Assembly (NCBI RefSeq): GCF_900177725.1 | Contig: NZ_FXAT01000002.1 | Coordinates: 62,001-126,000 of the forward strand | Origin: Paraburkholderia susongensis | Lineage (GTDB): Bacteria > Pseudomonadota > Gammaproteobacteria > Burkholderiales > Burkholderiaceae | DNA length: 64,000 nucleotides | Direction of reading: 5' to 3' | Shown here: positions 41,490 to 50,013 of the stretch, piece by piece | Position numbering within the stretch: position 1 is the first letter of the stretch | How the letters are laid out: each line of letters opens with the position of its first letter | Notes under the pieces: model-generated | Databases searched by the model: none | Seen by the model: only the letters and a program-made list of their open reading frames with translations | Told to the model about the DNA's origin: nothing | Program-made: the position numbers and the translations under genes

Positions 41490-42866
41490 GTGGCCGCCAC
41501 TGCGCACACTCTGACGTTACCCGCGACGCGTGCCGCGCGGCGCGAGCAATTGCGCTCGATCATCGGCGGCAGCGCCGGCAATGTCATCGAGTGGTATGAC
41601 TTTCTCGCGTATTCGATCTTCTCCATCTATTTCAGCAAGGCGTTCTTCCCGGGCGGCAATCAGACCGCGCAACTTCTGAACGCGGCAGCCGTCGCCGCGA
41701 TCGGCTATGTCGTGCGGCCGCTCGGCAGTTGGGCCATCGGCGCGCTCGCCGACCGGCATGGGCGGCGCATCGCGCTGAGCCTGTCGGTTGCGATGATGAG
41801 CATCGGCTCGCTGATCATCGCGGCGACGCCGACGTATGCGTCGATCGGCGTGGCCGCGCCTGCCGTGCTGATCTGCGCGCGTCTGCTGCAGGGCTTCAGC
41901 ATGGGCGGCGAAGCGGGCACGAGCGCGACCTATCTGAGCGAAATGGCGCCGACGGGCCGGCGCGGTTTCTTTGTCGGCTTCGTCCAGGTGACGGTGGTGA
42001 TGGGCCAACTGCTGGCGCTCGCGCTGATGCTCGTGCTGCAACGGCTCGTGCTGACGCCCACGCAACTCGAACAGTGGGGCTGGCGGATTCCGTTTGCGAT
42101 CGGCGGCGCACTGGCCGTGTTCGCACTCTATCTGCGGCGCGGCATCGCGGAGACCGACGCGTTCGCACGCAATCGCGGTGCCGGTGCTGAAGCACAGGCG
42201 CGCACGCAGACGGAGCGGGGCAGTCTGCTCGTGCTGCTGATCCAGCACCGGCGTCAGACACTGTGGACGATCGGCATCAGCATCGGCGGCACGGTCGCGT
42301 TCTATACGTTCACGATCTATCTGCAGAAGTTCATGGTCAACACCACCGGTTTCAGCCGCAATACGGCGACGCTGGTCGCGACCGTGGCGCTGGTCATTTA
42401 CATGGGTTTCCAGCCGCTTTTCGGCCTGCTGTCCGATCTGATCGGGCGGCGCCCGGTCATGATGATCTTCGGCGTCGGCGGCACGTTCCTGACCGTGCCG
42501 CTGATGCATGCGCTCGGCGCGACGCATAGCGCGCTCACGGCGTTCGCGCTGAACCTTGCGGCCCTCGGTATTCTCAGCGGCTTTTCGTCGATCCATTGGC
42601 TCGTCAAGTCGGAGCTTTTTCCCGCCAGGGTTCGCGCACTCGGCGTGGGCCTGCCGTTTGCGATCGTGTCCTCGGTGATGGGCGGCACCACCGAATATCT
42701 CGCGTTGCGCTTCAAGCACGACGGTCACGAAGCGTGGTTCTTCTATTACGTGAGCGCGTGCGCGGCGATTTCGCTCGTCACGTATGTGCTGATGCCCGAG
42801 ACGCGCCATCGGTCGGTGATCGACCAAGAAGCCGACGAAGAAGCCGACGAAGAAGCACGTCAATGA
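41490..42866 (+). CDS. MHS-family MFS transporter (KgtP-like)
   Basis: A 458-residue metabolite:proton symporter similar in plan to alpha-ketoglutarate permease: SAGNVIEWYDFLAYSIFSIYF, GALADRHGRRI, RLLQGFSMGGEAGTSATYL and GLLSDLIGRRP. The GTG at 41490 follows GAGGAGC, which overlaps the end of the preceding MmgE/PrpD gene. The acidic tail EADEEADEE is encoded by a perfect 12-bp duplication (42828-42851). Given the neighbouring genes a di- or tricarboxylate is the inferred cargo. Confidence 0.86.
   Translation: MAATAHTLTLPATRAARREQLRSIIGGSAGNVIEWYDFLAYSIFSIYFSKAFFPGGNQTAQLLNAAAVAAIGYVVRPLGSWAIGALADRHGRRIALSLSVAMMSIGSLIIAATPTYASIGVAAPAVLICARLLQGFSMGGEAGTSATYLSEMAPTGRRGFFVGFVQVTVVMGQLLALALMLVLQRLVLTPTQLEQWGWRIPFAIGGALAVFALYLRRGIAETDAFARNRGAGAEAQARTQTERGSLLVLLIQHRRQTLWTIGISIGGTVAFYTFTIYLQKFMVNTTGFSRNTATLVATVALVIYMGFQPLFGLLSDLIGRRPVMMIFGVGGTFLTVPLMHALGATHSALTAFALNLAALGILSGFSSIHWLVKSELFPARVRALGVGLPFAIVSSVMGGTTEYLALRFKHDGHEAWFFYYVSACAAISLVTYVLMPETRHRSVIDQEADEEADEEARQ
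42828..42851 (+). repeat. Perfect 12-bp tandem duplication in the transporter's 3' end
   Basis: GAAGCCGACGAA is present twice in succession and encodes an acidic EADE duplication at the transporter's C-terminus. Being in frame, it could expand or contract without loss of the protein. Confidence 0.8.
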
Positions 42867-42883
42867 TCAACGGAGACGCTTTC

Positions 42884-44278
42884 ATGCAACCGGCTTCATC
42901 GGCAGGGCTCAGCGCGGCGCAGTCGTTGTCGGAGTATGCGCTCGGTGTGCGCTTCGAGCAGTTGCCCGCCGACGTCGTGCGGCTTGCGAAAGACTGCCTG
43001 ATCGATGCGATCGGCGCGGCGTTGTACGGACACGAAGTGGAGGCCGGGAGGGCCGCGCTGCGCTATGTCGGCCATGCGGCCGCGGGCCCTTGCGCGATTC
43101 CTGGCACGAACCGGCGCGTCGCGCCCGAAGCGGCGGCGTTCGCGGGCGGCGTGCTGGTCCATGCGGCGGAGCTCGACAGCCTGCGGCAACCCGGCGCCGG
43201 TGTTCATCCCGGCGCAACGCTGGTGCCGGTCGCACTGGCCGCCGCACAGGTTGCCGGCGCGTCGGGGCGCGAATTGCTCGCGGCGCTCGTCGCCGGTATC
43301 GAGGTGCTGTTTCGCATCGGTGCCGCCACGAAGCACTCCGCCGAAGCACGCGGCTTTCATGCGCCGGGTCTGACGGGGCCGTTCGGCGCCGCGATCGTCG
43401 CGGGCAAGCTGGCCCGCGTCGATGCGCACACGTTGTGCCACGCGCTCGGCATTGCCGGCTCGTTGAGCGGCGGGTTGCTCGAATTCGCCAGGTCCGGCGA
43501 CGGCGGTCTCGTCAAACGTCTGCACCTGGGACGCGCGGCGCAATCGGGCATCGTCGCCGTGCAACTGGCGCAAGCGGGCTTCGACGGACCATCGAGCGTG
43601 CTCGAAGGGCGCTACGGTTTTCTGCACGCGTATTGCGAGACCTCGGACGCGGCGCGTCTGACCGACGGTCTGGGCACGCGCTACGAAACGCCGACGTTAT
43701 GCCTGAAGCGCTACGCGTGCCACATCGTGGCGCACACACCGGTCTACGCGGCGCAGCAACTGCGCGCCGCACACGATATCGACGCGCGCCGTATCACCGC
43801 CATCCAGATCGAGGGCGCGCCGCGTCTGGCCGCGAATCACGATATCAAGCTGCCGGCCAATCAGGTTCTCGCGCAATACAGCGTACCGGTTTGCGTGGCG
43901 GCGGCGCTGCTGCACGATGCCGACGATCCGGCGAGCTTCGGCGAGCGCCTGTTGCAGGACGAGGCCATCCGTCAGCTCGCGCAACGCGTGACGCTGGTCG
44001 CGAGCGGCGCCACCGGTCTCGCAACCGTCACACGCATCACGCTCGATGACGGCACGATCTACGAGAGGGCGCAAGCGGATTTTCCGGGCTGCCCGTCGAC
44101 ACCGTTCACACCGGCCCAGTTGCGCGGCAAGTTCATGCGGATGGCAAAGCGCTCAGGCGCCGCGGCGTCCACGCTGTTCGAGCGGCTGGACCGGGTGGAA
44201 GACGAAGCGGATCTGCACTGGCTCGACGCGATGCCTTCTTCGCCACCCGATGCATCTGCTGGAGGAGACCACCGATGA
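42884..44278 (+). CDS. MmgE/PrpD family protein, second paralogue with altered active-site loop
   Basis: A 464-residue MmgE/PrpD protein. The usual FDD-x-HPG loop is changed: HAAELDSLRQPGAGVHPGAT keeps one Asp and the His but loses the Asp pair. Other positions are GFHAPGLTGPFGAAI, LVKRLHLGRAAQSGI and LKRYACHIVAHTPVYA (no CC-x-x-H pattern). These changes suggest a different substrate from its two neighbours. I chose the ATG at 42884 because GGAGA lies 7 bases upstream; an ATG at 42863 overlapping the transporter stop is an alternative. The stop overlaps the start of the third paralogue (ATGA). Confidence 0.83.
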   Translation: MQPASSAGLSAAQSLSEYALGVRFEQLPADVVRLAKDCLIDAIGAALYGHEVEAGRAALRYVGHAAAGPCAIPGTNRRVAPEAAAFAGGVLVHAAELDSLRQPGAGVHPGATLVPVALAAAQVAGASGRELLAALVAGIEVLFRIGAATKHSAEARGFHAPGLTGPFGAAIVAGKLARVDAHTLCHALGIAGSLSGGLLEFARSGDGGLVKRLHLGRAAQSGIVAVQLAQAGFDGPSSVLEGRYGFLHAYCETSDAARLTDGLGTRYETPTLCLKRYACHIVAHTPVYAAQQLRAAHDIDARRITAIQIEGAPRLAANHDIKLPANQVLAQYSVPVCVAAALLHDADDPASFGERLLQDEAIRQLAQRVTLVASGATGLATVTRITLDDGTIYERAQADFPGCPSTPFTPAQLRGKFMRMAKRSGAAASTLFERLDRVEDEADLHWLDAMPSSPPDASAGGDHR

Positions 44279-45651
44279 GTACTGCGAACATTGCCAGATC
44301 GCTGGGTGAACGCATCGCGGCGTTCGCGTGGGCCGACGTGCCCGGCGAAGCGTTGCGCTGGGCGCGCATCGGTATCATCGACACGATCGGCGTGATGCTC
44401 GCCGGCGCGGGAGAGCCGTGCGCACGGATCGCGCGGACCGTGGCGGGGCCCTCGAACGGGGCGGCACTCGTGGTCGGCACGCGCGAACGGATGAAGGCGA
44501 GCGACGCGGCGTTCGTCAACGGCACGGCCGCGCATGCGCTCGACTTCGACGATTGCAGCAATACGCTCGGCGGCCATCCGTCCGCGCCGATCCTGCCCGC
44601 GCTCTTCGCGCTGGCCGAAGATGCGCACGCGAGCGGGCGGCAGCTCGTCACCGCCTACGTGGCGGGTTTCGAAGCGCAGGCTCGCATCGCGCACGCCGTC
44701 AATTTTCACCACTACGACAAGGGCTGGCATCCGACGGCGACGCTCGGCGTATTCGGCGCATGTGCGGCGTCGGCGCATCTGCTCGGACTGGACGCGGCGC
44801 GCACGGCGACGGCGTTGTCGATTGCCGCGTCGTTCGCCTCCGGCATCAAGGCCAATTTCGGCACCATGACGAAGCCGTTGCATGTCGGCCATGCGTCGCG
44901 CAACGGCTTGATCGCGGCACTGCTGGCGCGCGAGGGCTTCAGCGCCGGCGACGAAGCCTTCGAACATCGCCAGGGATTTTTCAACGTCTACAACGGCATC
45001 GGCCATTACAACGCTGAAGCGGCGCTGAGCCATTGGGCCGAGCCGCTCGACATCGTCGAACCGGGCATTGCGATCAAGCAGTATCCATGTTGCGGCAGCA
45101 CGCACCCCGCCATCGACGCGATGCTGATGCTCGTCAGCGACTACGGCCTGAAGCCGGACGATGTCGAATCGGTCATCTCGTGGACGCATCCCCGCCGCCT
45201 TCAGCATACGAATCGCCCGCAGCCGGCCAGTGCGCTCGACGCGAAATTCAGCGTGCAGTACTGCGTGGCGCGCGCGCTGGCGCAGGCACGCGTGGTGCTG
45301 TCCGACTTCGAAGGCGAGGCGTTCCGCGACCCGGCGATTCGCGCGCTGATGGCGAAGATCGTCGCAGAGCCTGATCCGCTGGCGGACCAGCAGGCGGATC
45401 ATTTCGGCGCGGAAGTCGTGGTTCAGCTGCGCGATGGGCGGCGCTTGTCTCGCCGCGTCGCGCGGGCGGCGGGCAGGACGTCGGCGAATCCGCTGCCGGA
45501 CGCGCGGATCGAAGCCAAGTTTCTCGACTGCGCGAATCACGCATTGACGCCCGATGCGAGCCGCGACGCGTTGGGCATGCTCTGGCGCATCGACAGCCTG
45601 GAAGACGTCACCACGTTGAGCGCTTTACTCGAAGCTGGTTTGCGGCACTGA
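44275..45651 (+). CDS. MmgE/PrpD family protein, third paralogue (canonical)
   Basis: A 458-residue MmgE/PrpD protein with the full family pattern: HALDFDDCSNTLGGHPSAP, GWHPTATLGVFGAC, MTKPLHVGHASRNG and IKQYPCCGSTHPAIDA. Of the three paralogues it is the closest to the iminodisuccinate-epimerase/aconitate-decarboxylase type. The ATG at 44275 overlaps the preceding stop (ATGA) and follows GGAGGAG, so the second and third paralogues are made in a coupled way, perhaps as a heteromeric partner pair. The reaction cannot be assigned. Confidence 0.85.
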   Translation: MSTANIARSLGERIAAFAWADVPGEALRWARIGIIDTIGVMLAGAGEPCARIARTVAGPSNGAALVVGTRERMKASDAAFVNGTAAHALDFDDCSNTLGGHPSAPILPALFALAEDAHASGRQLVTAYVAGFEAQARIAHAVNFHHYDKGWHPTATLGVFGACAASAHLLGLDAARTATALSIAASFASGIKANFGTMTKPLHVGHASRNGLIAALLAREGFSAGDEAFEHRQGFFNVYNGIGHYNAEAALSHWAEPLDIVEPGIAIKQYPCCGSTHPAIDAMLMLVSDYGLKPDDVESVISWTHPRRLQHTNRPQPASALDAKFSVQYCVARALAQARVVLSDFEGEAFRDPAIRALMAKIVAEPDPLADQQADHFGAEVVVQLRDGRRLSRRVARAAGRTSANPLPDARIEAKFLDCANHALTPDASRDALGMLWRIDSLEDVTTLSALLEAGLRH

Positions 45652-45731
45652 CGCGGCTGTCGGGCCCAGCGGACGGCTTCATCCGCAAGACAATCGCGCG
45701 GCTACGACCGCCGGACATGAAGGAGACAGGC

Positions 45732-47126
45732 ATGAACGACTTACTCGTCGCTGCGCGCGTCGACCGTTTGCCGAACTCGCGGATGCATCGTGAATGGATG
45801 TTCCTGTTCGCGATTCCGCTCTTTTTCGATAGCTGCGATATCAACACGTTTGCGTCGGCGGCGCCCGCGCTGGTCCGGCATTGGCACATCGCGATCAACG
45901 AGATCGCGCTGATCACGTCCGCGAGTTTCATCGGCATGTTCTTCGGCGCGACGCTCGGTGGCTTGCTGTCCGACCGGCTTGGCCGCAAACGCTCGCTGAT
46001 GCTGTTCGTGCTGATCTCGTCGCTCGGTTCGCTGGCCACCGCGCTCGTGCCGAGCGTCCCGTATCTGTTCGCCGCACGGGTCATCACCGGCTTCGGCATT
46101 TCCGCGGGCATGGTGACGGTCATGACCTACATCGCCGAGTTGTTCCCGGCGCGCTCGCGCGGCACCTGGCAGTCGTGGGCCATGGTCATCAACCTGTGCG
46201 CGATTCCGATGACGAACTTCGTCGCGCGGCTGCTCGTGCCATACGGACCGGACGGCTGGCGCTGGGTCTTCGTGTGGGGCGCGCTGGGCATCGCGTTTCC
46301 GCTGATCGCGAAACGGCTTCCCGAGTCGCCGCGCTGGAGCGTGAGAGCAGGGCGCTTCAGCGAAGCGGAAACCGCGCTCGCGGCGATGGAAACGAGGAGC
46401 ATGGCCGAAGGCAATGTGCTGAGCGCACCGGAAGTGGTCGTGCGAGCGCCCGAACCGCGCGAGCCGTGGACGACGATGTTCAACCCTGTCTACCGTCGCC
46501 GCACGCTCGCGCTCTGCGCGATCTGGCTGCTGCAGACGATCGGCTTCTACGGCTTCGAAGCCTGGGTGCCGACCCTGCTCGTGCATCACGGCATCACGAT
46601 TGCCCGCAGCCTGACGTATTTCACGCTGATCAACGTGGGTGCGCCGCTCGGCGCATTGCTCGCGGTCTATCCCGCCGACCGTTTCGAACGCAAGCATCTG
46701 ATCGCGCTCGTCGCGCTGCTGATCGCGGCATTTGGTCTGCTGTACGGGCTGAGCTTTACCCCGGTGCTGATCGTGACGTTCGGATTCGCGGTCGGCATGC
46801 TGACGCAGACCTTCGCGACGCTGCTCTATTCGTATACGCCCGAACAGTTTCCGACCGGCGTGCGCAACAGCGCCACGGGTCTCACGTATGGCGCGGGCCG
46901 GATCGCGAATGTGGCGAATGCTTTCGTGATCGCCGCGGTCTACACGAACTACGGCTACGCAACCGTGTTCATGTATATCGCGGGCGCGTGGTTCCTGACC
47001 GCGTTGATTACCGTCGTCTTCGGCCCTCGGACCACCGGCCGCAGCCTCGAAACCCTGAACCCTGGCGTGGGTGTCGAAGCCGACGCGGCATCGCTGACGC
47101 CGCTTGCCGAATACCCGCGACGCTAA
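45732..47126 (+). CDS. MFS transporter, AAHS/sugar-porter-like
   Basis: A 464-residue, 12-helix transporter: FFDSCDINTFASAAPALV at helix 1, GGLLSDRLGRKRS after helix 2, GFGISAGMVTVMTYIAELFP, and ADRFERKHL in the centre. The ATG at 45732 follows AAGGAGA. It is the second transporter of the run and belongs to another MFS branch than the MHS protein at 41490, so the operon may import two different compounds or import one and export another. It is related in type to the transporter at 6021-7430. Confidence 0.85.
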   Translation: MNDLLVAARVDRLPNSRMHREWMFLFAIPLFFDSCDINTFASAAPALVRHWHIAINEIALITSASFIGMFFGATLGGLLSDRLGRKRSLMLFVLISSLGSLATALVPSVPYLFAARVITGFGISAGMVTVMTYIAELFPARSRGTWQSWAMVINLCAIPMTNFVARLLVPYGPDGWRWVFVWGALGIAFPLIAKRLPESPRWSVRAGRFSEAETALAAMETRSMAEGNVLSAPEVVVRAPEPREPWTTMFNPVYRRRTLALCAIWLLQTIGFYGFEAWVPTLLVHHGITIARSLTYFTLINVGAPLGALLAVYPADRFERKHLIALVALLIAAFGLLYGLSFTPVLIVTFGFAVGMLTQTFATLLYSYTPEQFPTGVRNSATGLTYGAGRIANVANAFVIAAVYTNYGYATVFMYIAGAWFLTALITVVFGPRTTGRSLETLNPGVGVEADAASLTPLAEYPRR

Positions 47127-47168
47127 GGTCTGCTTACCTATGGAACACTGGAACTGGAGAGCCAACTG

Positions 47169-48674
47169 ATGACCCTCAACGTCAATGAACTCAACGATAT
47201 CGACGTGCTCGTAATCGGCGCGGGAAACGCGGCGGCCAATGCGGCACTGGCCGCGCGCGAAGGCGGCGCGAAGCGCATCGTGCTGCTCGAGAGTGCGCCG
47301 CAGGAAGCGCGCGGCGGCAACTCCGCATTTACGGGCGGTGCATTCCGTTTCGTCTACGACTCCATCGACGATCTGCTGAAGCTCGCGCCGGATATCGCGG
47401 AACTGGATTTGCCGAATATCGATTTCGGTACCTATACGCGTGAGCAGTACTTCGACGATATCGGCCGGCTCACGGAGTTCCGCGCCGATCCGGATCTGAC
47501 CGACGTACTGATCGGCAACAGCTATGACGCCGCGCTGTGGCTCAAGCGGCATGGCGTGCGATTCCAGCCGGCGCTGGGGCGGCAGGCGTTTCGTGTCGAA
47601 GGCAAGTTTCGCTTCTGGGGCGGTCTTGCCTGCCACATTCTGGGCGGCGGCACGCATCTCGTCGAAACGCTGCATCAAGCCTTGAAAGATGCGGGAATCG
47701 ATGTTGTCTATCGGACGCAGGCAATGGGTCTCCTGCATGGCGACGGAGGTATCGAAGGCGTACGCGCGATGCATGACGGCAAGCCGGTCGAGATTCGCGC
47801 GAAAGCGGTGGTGCTCGCATGCGGCGGGTTCGAATCGAGCGCGGAGATGCGCGCGCGCTATCTCGGGCCGAACTGGGATCTCGCGAAAGTGCGTGGCACA
47901 CGCTACAACACCGGCTGGGGTCACAAGATGGCGATGGAAATCGGCGCGGCGGTCACGGGGCACTGGTCGGGCGCGCATGCGGTGCAATGGGACATGAACG
48001 CGCCCGAGTACGGCGATCTGACGATTGGAGACCGCTTCCAGAAACATAATTATCCGTTCGGGATTCTGGTGAACGCGAAGGGCGAGCGGTTCCTCGACGA
48101 GGGACTCGATTTCCATAGCTTCACCTACGCGAAATATGGGCACGAAGTACTGCGCCAGCCGGGTCTTTTTGCCTGGCAGATATTCGATCAGAAGGTCGTC
48201 AAGCTGCTGCGCGACGAGTACCGGATTGCGCGAATCACGAAGGAAACGGCGAATACGCTCGAAGAACTGGCGCAGAAACTCACGGGCGTCGATCCGGAAG
48301 GTTTTCTGCGCACCGTGCGCGCGTACAACGATGCGTCACGGCCCGATACGCCGTTCAATCCGAACATCCACGACGGTCTGCGCACGCGCGGGCTCGCCAT
48401 CGACAAAACCAACTGGGCCAATCGGCTCGACACACCGCCCTATGAAGCCTACGGCGTCACCACGGGCGTGACTTTCACGTTCGGCGGACTCAAGGTATCG
48501 ACCGACGCCGAGGTGCTCGACACGTCGGGCGCACCGATCCGGGGGCTCTTCGCGGCGGGCGAAATTGTCGGCGGTCTTTACTATCACAACTACGGCAGCG
48601 GCACCGGGCTCGTCGCCGGCGTCGTGTTCGGACGGCGCGCGGGGGCAGGGGCCGCGCGGCTCGTCGCACGCTGA
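47169..48674 (+). CDS. FAD-dependent dehydrogenase, tricarballylate dehydrogenase (TcuA)-like
   Basis: A 501-residue flavoprotein of the fumarate reductase/succinate dehydrogenase flavoprotein family. The dinucleotide motif is VLVIGAGNAAANAALAAREG (about 14-33), followed by ARGGNSAFTGGAFRF, HILGGGTHLV and the C-terminal FAAGEIVGGLYYHNYGSGTG. This arrangement is that of TcuA, which oxidises tricarballylate to cis-aconitate. No TcuB (the 4Fe-4S membrane partner that reoxidises TcuA) occurs in the run, so the electron acceptor must be something else. Cis-aconitate is a known MmgE/PrpD substrate, which makes the pairing notable. GGAGAG precedes the ATG. Confidence 0.82.
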   Translation: MTLNVNELNDIDVLVIGAGNAAANAALAAREGGAKRIVLLESAPQEARGGNSAFTGGAFRFVYDSIDDLLKLAPDIAELDLPNIDFGTYTREQYFDDIGRLTEFRADPDLTDVLIGNSYDAALWLKRHGVRFQPALGRQAFRVEGKFRFWGGLACHILGGGTHLVETLHQALKDAGIDVVYRTQAMGLLHGDGGIEGVRAMHDGKPVEIRAKAVVLACGGFESSAEMRARYLGPNWDLAKVRGTRYNTGWGHKMAMEIGAAVTGHWSGAHAVQWDMNAPEYGDLTIGDRFQKHNYPFGILVNAKGERFLDEGLDFHSFTYAKYGHEVLRQPGLFAWQIFDQKVVKLLRDEYRIARITKETANTLEELAQKLTGVDPEGFLRTVRAYNDASRPDTPFNPNIHDGLRTRGLAIDKTNWANRLDTPPYEAYGVTTGVTFTFGGLKVSTDAEVLDTSGAPIRGLFAAGEIVGGLYYHNYGSGTGLVAGVVFGRRAGAGAARLVAR

Positions 48675-48699
48675 TCCACCAGCTCGGAGACTCGACACG

Positions 48700-49803
48700 A
48701 TGCTGCTGATAGATAACGACTGTGTCGCGCGCGTGCTCACGATGCGCGATTGCATCGACGTGCAGGAACGCGCGTTCGCCGGGCTGCCGGACGGCGCCTC
48801 GATTGGGCGTCCGCGTATCGACACGTATGTGCCGACGCTGAGCGACGACAGCTATTACCGTTTTGGTTCGGTCGATGGCGCGACCGGCGGCATTCTGGCG
48901 GTCCGTCTCAAATCGGACGTGATGGTGTGGCCGCGTGACGCCGACGGCCGCGCGGGCAGTGAGCAGAAGTACTGCGTCGAGCCCGGCACGTATTGCGGGC
49001 TGGTGATGTTGTTCAGTACCGAAAACGGCGCGCCGCTCGCGATGCTCAACGATGGCCACCTGCAGCACATGCGCGTGGGCGGCGCGGCAGGACTCGGCAC
49101 CCGGCTGCTGGCGCGCGAGGACGCGCATGTCGTCGGCATGATCGGCTCGGGCGGCATGGCGCAAACGTTTCTCGAAGCGCTGGTGGCGGTGCGCGATATC
49201 CGGCGCGTGCGCGTCTTCAGCCGTCGCGAAGCGAACCGGACGCGTTTTGCGCACGACATGCGGGCGAAATTCGGCATCGAGGTCGAAACAGTGGGCTCGG
49301 CTGAGCAAGCGGTGCGCGGCGCCGACATCGTCGCCACCTGCACCGACAGCATGACGCCCGTGATCGACGCCGACTGGCTGGAACCCGGCATGCACGTGGT
49401 GGCGCTCACGCCGCGTGAATTCGACGCCCGGGTGGCAGCCCGTTTCGACGTGCGCATCGCGCAGGGCCATGAGCGGCTTGCGCTGGAGGAAAGCGAACGC
49501 TTCAGCCAGCGTGTGTCGGGCAGCCCGAATGCGTTCATCGGCGGAAGCAACGAGGAGCGGGCGCGTCTGCCCGTGTCGCGCGGCGAGCGCGTGGATACGG
49601 CGGGCTGGCCGGTCTACACCGACGTCATTACCGGCCGCGCGCCCGGCCGCACGGATGCCCGGCAGATCACTTTCTATTACACGGTCGGAAACTGGGGGGT
49701 TCAGTTCGCGGCGGTGGGCGGGCACGCATACCGGGAAGCGGCGCGGCAAGGCCTTGGCATGTCGTTGCCGGATCACTATTTCCTGCAGTCCATCAGGAAT
49801 TGA
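48700..49803 (+). CDS. Ornithine cyclodeaminase/mu-crystallin family protein
   Basis: A 367-residue NAD(P)-dependent enzyme of the OCD family: substrate-binding R69/K71 (LAVRLKSD), the MRVGGAAGLGTRLLARED signature (R125) and nucleotide loop GMIGSGGMAQTF (146-157). Members include ornithine cyclodeaminase, ketimine reductases and imino-acid reductases such as iminosuccinate reductase. The ATG at 48700 follows CGGAGAC; the longer frame overlaps the flavoprotein gene. As last gene of the run, beside MmgE/PrpD proteins, it makes an imino-acid intermediate plausible. It is about 40 residues longer than typical OCD proteins. Confidence 0.84.
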   Translation: MLLIDNDCVARVLTMRDCIDVQERAFAGLPDGASIGRPRIDTYVPTLSDDSYYRFGSVDGATGGILAVRLKSDVMVWPRDADGRAGSEQKYCVEPGTYCGLVMLFSTENGAPLAMLNDGHLQHMRVGGAAGLGTRLLAREDAHVVGMIGSGGMAQTFLEALVAVRDIRRVRVFSRREANRTRFAHDMRAKFGIEVETVGSAEQAVRGADIVATCTDSMTPVIDADWLEPGMHVVALTPREFDARVAARFDVRIAQGHERLALEESERFSQRVSGSPNAFIGGSNEERARLPVSRGERVDTAGWPVYTDVITGRAPGRTDARQITFYYTVGNWGVQFAAVGGHAYREAARQGLGMSLPDHYFLQSIRN

Positions 49804-49905
49804 TCAGGAAGTGAGCGATCTTAGACACGTGCGCAGACGTGTGTGAAGGCGGCAAATTCATGCAAACAGAGGAACATCCGAAAGATCTACATCCCCATTC
49901 CATAA

Positions 49906-49933
49906 ACACGACATTATAGTACTAATGTCGTGT
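49906..49933. promoter_or_regulatory. Perfect 11-bp inverted repeat upstream of the KfrA-like gene
   Basis: ACACGACATTA (49906-49916), spacer TAGTAC, TAATGTCGTGT (49923-49933): both arms match perfectly. It lies 81 bases before the KfrA-like start, in a markedly AT-rich island. Its form fits an operator for a dimeric repressor; KfrA proteins are known autoregulators, so it is a candidate autorepression site. It could also act in part as a terminator for the upstream operon on either strand, although no T-run follows. Confidence 0.6.
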
Positions 49934-49966
49934 ATTAGATGTTCATGTGTAGTGTTTTTAGCGTAT

Positions 49967-49986
49967 TACGTTGTATTATCAACGTA
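49967..49986. promoter_or_regulatory. Second dyad with the -10-like TATTAT as spacer
   Basis: TACGTTG (49967-49973), spacer TATTAT (49974-49979), CAACGTA (49980-49986) is a perfect 7-bp inverted repeat with the same 6-base spacer length as the dyad at 49906. The spacer resembles a -10 element, so a protein bound here would block the promoter of the KfrA-like gene 28 bases downstream. Confidence 0.55.
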
Positions 49987-50013
49987 TCGACAACCCTATG
50001 CCCTGAGCGCGCC

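Noticed and set aside
45741..48143. An 800-codon open frame on the minus strand
   Set aside because: It is antisense to the MFS and TcuA-like genes, its translation is Arg/His/Glu-rich low complexity without any domain, and the forward proteins are clearly conserved families. High GC content opens such shadow frames.
47169..48674. A complete tcuABC tricarballylate operon
   Set aside because: No TcuB-like iron-sulfur membrane protein or TcuR is present next to the TcuA-like gene, so a standard tricarballylate operon is not supported.
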